Of a stretch of 64,000 nucleotides of DNA, positions 61,371 to 64,000 are shown piece by piece. Made by a program: the position numbers and the translations under genes. The notes under the pieces were generated by a model. The model was not told the origin of the DNA and did not search any database. It worked only from the letters and a program-made list of their open reading frames with translations. Each line of letters opens with the position of its first letter. Positions within the stretch are counted from its first letter, which is position 1. This DNA comes from an uncultured Planctomycetota bacterium (lineage in GTDB: Bacteria; Planctomycetota; Phycisphaerae; Phycisphaerales; UBA5793), in NCBI GenBank assembly GCA_900696685.1, contig CAADHA010000084.1, positions 26,405 to 90,404 of the forward strand, in the 5' to 3' direction.

Positions 61371-62264
61371 TCAGTGACTGGCCTTGGTGTCGGATGCCCC
61401 TGCCGCTTTCGGCTTCAGGGTGAGGTTCAGAGTGCTCGTCTCGCCGGGTTTGACTTCCACGTCGAACGTTTGTTCATCAAGAAATTCCTGCCAGACCGCC
61501 AACTCATACTTTCCCGCCGGGACGTCGTCAAACTTGAACGTACCGTCTTCGGCCGTGATCACGACGTAGGGATGTACGACGACGTGTACATAGGCCTGCA
61601 TCCAGTCGTGGACGTTGCAGCGTAGGTTCACCAGGCCGGGCCGGTCGAACTGCTGCGTGGCGCGCATGTTCTGCTGGGGCTGGAGAATATTAAACAATGT
61701 ATAGATTCGCTGGGATGCGTTGATGTTGTGGGCCACCGGGTCGCTGTTGACGATCTCCACCGGCTGGCGCGCCCGAACGACCTGCACATGCGGATGAAAC
61801 TGGCAGGCCTTCTGATCGATGATCGGCGGTGCACCCGACTTCGGGAAGTCCTTGCCTTCCGCGATGTCCGCCAGGAAGACGACGGCCTCGGCCACCCGGC
61901 CATCCTTGTCGACGTTGATCAACGGAACCTCCGACGGGTGGTGGCCGCATGTTTCGTGATCTTTCACGATCTGCGGTTTCTTCGGTGGAGGTATCTCGCC
62001 CTGATACTTCACCACGCCGCTGATCGTGCCGCCGTTCTTGACTTCCATGACCTTGTAGCTCGTCGGTCGCCGGCGCGAGCGACGCGAAGATGCCGTCGCA
62101 GCGCCGTCCTGCGAAGTGACGGCAGCCAACAGTATCGACGGATGGTCCTGTTTTTCGGATGCGGGATTGGCCGGTCGAGGTTCATCGGCGCTCAGGAAGG
62201 ATTCGTAACCGGCAAGCAGGCAGATTGTCAGGGCGGTAACGAGCGAGAGTCGTGGCTTCGTCAT
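61371..62264 (-). CDS. Cupredoxin-like exported protein with regulatory beta-sandwich tail
   Basis: A 297-residue exported protein. A signal sequence (LSLVTALTICLLAGYESFLS) and an Arg/Ser-rich linker precede GTISGVVKYQGEIPPPKKPQ. A plastocyanin-like metal site follows, suggested by VAHNINASQ and LRCNVHDWMQAYVHVV. The end (AEDGTFKFDDVPAGKYELAV) is a carboxypeptidase-regulatory-like fold. Proteins of this make-up commonly accompany cytochrome c peroxidases, as here. A copper electron-transfer role is inference; the metal ligands seen are His, Cys and His. Confidence 0.82.
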   Translation of the reverse strand: MTKPRLSLVTALTICLLAGYESFLSADEPRPANPASEKQDHPSILLAAVTSQDGAATASSRRSRRRPTSYKVMEVKNGGTISGVVKYQGEIPPPKKPQIVKDHETCGHHPSEVPLINVDKDGRVAEAVVFLADIAEGKDFPKSGAPPIIDQKACQFHPHVQVVRARQPVEIVNSDPVAHNINASQRIYTLFNILQPQQNMRATQQFDRPGLVNLRCNVHDWMQAYVHVVVHPYVVITAEDGTFKFDDVPAGKYELAVWQEFLDEQTFDVEVKPGETSTLNLTLKPKAAGASDTKASH

Positions 62265-62641
62265 AGGGTGTCCTCGATATAACTCGTATGTCTCAATGTG
62301 GTGCTTATCCTCCTCGATTCGCCACAGAGTTTAGCGCGCCGAGCGCAGACTCGCCACTTCGCAGCGCGCCGGCTTGTACGGTGGAATCCGTGCGCTGCAA
62401 GAACCCTACCCGGAATGCGACATAAAGACTCTTGACAGCCCTGCCGCGCGGAGCATACTTCCCCGCTGTTGGCGCGGGCACGATCCGACATGCCTCGCGG
62501 GTGGCATCGATCGCCCGCGGGAGCGGGTTTCGGATCGCTCTGCCGGCCTGCCCATCGCACGTTCTAGTCTGGCAGTTCGTCCATTCGGGTGTACGGCGCG
62601 TTGTCCCCGGTAGCGCCCCGGGAAAACCTAAGGAACCGACC
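62265..62641. other. Divergent intergenic region upstream of the aquaporin
   Basis: These 377 bp lie between the divergent cupredoxin-like and aquaporin genes. The aquaporin frame is open back to 62,432, but that extension is not aquaporin-like. Apart from an AAGGA ribosome site for the aquaporin I see no clear signal. Confidence 0.5.
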
Positions 62642-63367
62642 ATGAACAACCTGAGCAAACTCGTGGCCGAAGCGATCGGTACGTTTATCCTCTGTTTCAT
62701 CGGTGCCGGTGCAATCTGCATGGCGACCATGAAAGGTGCCGGTTACGAAGGCCTCCTCGGTATCGCCGTTGCTCACGGCATTGCCCTGTCGGTTGCCGTC
62801 TCTGCGACGATGGGCGTCTCCGGCGGCCATGTGAACCCCGCCGTGACGGTCGGCCTGCTGCTCACCAAGCGAATCAGTCTGCCGGACGCCATCGCCTACA
62901 TCGTTGCGCAGCTCGCAGGTGCGACGCTTGCCGGTGTTCTGGTGCTGGCCATCTTCAAGGGAATGGTGACAGCGGACGGCGCATCGGTCGTCGAAACGGC
63001 TGGCCTCGGCACACCTGCGTTCGATGCGGACACCCTCACGATGGGCAAGGCCATCCTCATCGAAGCGGTGCTGACATTCCTGCTGGTCACGGCGGTCTTC
63101 GGGACTGCGGTCGATCCCCGGGCGCCGAAGATCGGCGGGTTCGGGATCGGCCTGATCATCTGTGCAGATATCCTTGTCGGCGGCCCGCTGACCGGCGCGG
63201 CCATGAACCCGGCGCGAACCTTCGGCCCCGGCATCGTGGCGTTCTTCTCCGGCAATCTGCCGGCCTTCTGGTCGCAGCACGCGGTCTACTGGCTCGGTCC
63301 GATCATCGGCGGCGGCATCGCTGCGCTGGTGTACGACACCTTCATTATGCCGAAGCAGTCGAGCTGA
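62642..63367 (+). CDS. Aquaporin/MIP-family channel
   Basis: A 241-residue six-helix channel. The two half-helix motifs are NPA at 65-67 (GVSGGHVNPAVTVGLLL) and NPA at 189-191 followed by selectivity Arg192 (AAMNPARTFGPGIV). AEAIGTFILCFIGAG is the usual first helix. The short loops favour a water channel (AqpZ-like) over a glycerol facilitator. The ATG at 62,642 has AAGGA seven bases upstream. Confidence 0.94.
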   Translation: MNNLSKLVAEAIGTFILCFIGAGAICMATMKGAGYEGLLGIAVAHGIALSVAVSATMGVSGGHVNPAVTVGLLLTKRISLPDAIAYIVAQLAGATLAGVLVLAIFKGMVTADGASVVETAGLGTPAFDADTLTMGKAILIEAVLTFLLVTAVFGTAVDPRAPKIGGFGIGLIICADILVGGPLTGAAMNPARTFGPGIVAFFSGNLPAFWSQHAVYWLGPIIGGGIAALVYDTFIMPKQSS

Positions 63368-63844
63368 TCGGACATCGCAGCAGCGTGTGAGGTCTGGCGC
63401 GCCGCCAATCTTTCGGTGACCAGCACCATTGCGCGCAGCGCGCCGTGTGCAGCACGCGACGGAGTGATACGGCCGCGGTAACACATGGCCGCTTAAAGCG
63501 GCGGCCAGCCACCCGTCCGAGGCCATCTCACGCGTTGCGAAGTTTTTACTTTTCCAAATACGAACTTTTTTGGTCATCGCGCTGGTGTCGCTGCTCTGTC
63601 TTCGAGCGCAATTATCAGCTCGGGGCTGAAAAAGCGCGGCGCGCTCCTGAAAAGTAGTGAAAAATTCGGAGAAAGTCAGAGCCGGTTGTCCGTTGTCGGA
63701 CGATCGGGAATCGCGGTTGCGCAGTTGGTCGCATACGGAAGAAGTCTTGCTCGCTGTGCGCGCCGGGGAAGTACGAATGACGTATTTCGATTTACGAATT
63801 GCGGAGCGGCGAGCAGGAGCGCCGGCGTCGAAGCTCCACGGCGT
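63368..63844. other. Intergenic region without a supported gene
   Basis: These 477 bp follow the aquaporin. A short hairpin (GCCGC/GCGGC at 63,488-63,502) may end its transcript. Small open frames from 63,657 lack ribosome sites and run antisense over the PEP-CTERM tail, so I do not call them. Confidence 0.5.
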
Positions 63845-64000
63845 TCACGCCGTACGACGCAACATGATCCCGAGGCGGGGTTTGAAGATCGAGATTGACA
63901 GTACCAACAGCGCCAGCGTGGCCGGTTCCGGGACGGGGGTGATGGTGAATCGCAAGTGGCCCTCGCCGAAGCCGTAGGTGCCCGGCGGTGTGGGGTCGAA
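63845..64000 (-). CDS. PEP-CTERM protein, C-terminal fragment at window edge
   Basis: The last 51 codons of a minus-strand gene whose 5' part lies beyond the window. GTYGFGEGHLRFTITPVPEP leads into the PEP motif, then a hydrophobic stretch (ATLALLVLSISIF) and a basic end (MLRRTA). The Lys/Pro/Arg in the middle of the tail make the signal less regular than the window's other two, but the PEP motif and layout are clear. Confidence 0.8.
   Translation of the reverse strand, partial: FDPTPPGTYGFGEGHLRFTITPVPEPATLALLVLSISIFKPRLGIMLRRTA

Noticed and set aside
63657..63977. A 106-codon plus-strand frame at the right edge.
   Set aside because: It lies antisense to a clear PEP-CTERM C-terminus and has no ribosome site.

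Overview
The window is GC-rich and gene-dense and looks like the chromosome of a planctomycete-like bacterium (Planctomycetota, perhaps a Phycisphaerae-type lineage). That placement is inference. It rests on two complete proteins and one partial protein ending in PEP-CTERM sorting signals, secreted proteins ending in dockerin-like calcium-binding repeats, a divergent CTP synthase, and a housekeeping gene order without the usual proteobacterial operons.

Left part (1 to about 16,260): an accessory island. It carries a complete type I-G (formerly I-U) CRISPR-Cas locus read entirely on the minus strand: cas4-cas1 fusion, cas2, cas3 (helicase then HD), cas8u/csx17, csb1 (Cas7) and csb2 (Cas5-Cas6). 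A leader of about 216 bp and an array of 34 repeats and 33 spacers follow. The four effector genes overlap by 4-8 bp. Divergent from cas4-cas1 is a two-gene operon of unknown function (13,996-16,063) with a good sigma70-type promoter. Just past it lies a 42-bp copy of the 3' part of a tRNA-Ala(GGC), from the anticodon loop to the discriminator base. This is what a tRNA-targeting integrase leaves at the far end of an island. The intact tRNA and any integrase would lie left of this window.

Middle part (16.4-38 kb): mostly core genes. A nitroreductase of the iodotyrosine-deiodinase type lies beside a SelW/Rdx selenoprotein whose UGA codon splits its reading frame. Then come pyrG, an alpha/beta hydrolase, adenine deaminase, and a plus-strand run rpsP-trmD-rplS-yraN-tatD-ROK kinase-response regulator-M16 peptidase-polysaccharide deacetylase. 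Next are minus-strand ilvE and the lysS-LolC/E-LolD cluster, then a Bax-inhibitor-1 family gene.

Right part (38-64 kb): envelope, surface and respiratory genes. Two TMTC-like membrane/TPR proteins flank a secreted TPR protein. There are two full PEP-CTERM proteins plus the tail of a third at the window edge. The rest includes a pectate-lyase-like protein, a GT2/GT21 glycosyltransferase, a saccharopine-dehydrogenase-like enzyme, a cytochrome c'-like protein, a DUF983 protein, a 28-unit cysteine-rich GCC2/GCC3-type repeat protein, a LolA-like protein, an RlmL-type RNA methyltransferase, sucC, gltA, a di-heme cytochrome c peroxidase, a cupredoxin-like protein and an aquaporin.

The best leads for new biology are the unknown gene pair inside the tRNA-bounded CRISPR island, the selenoprotein with its candidate SECIS hairpin, the perfect 20-bp palindrome in the CRISPR repeat, and the in-frame insertion in LolD.
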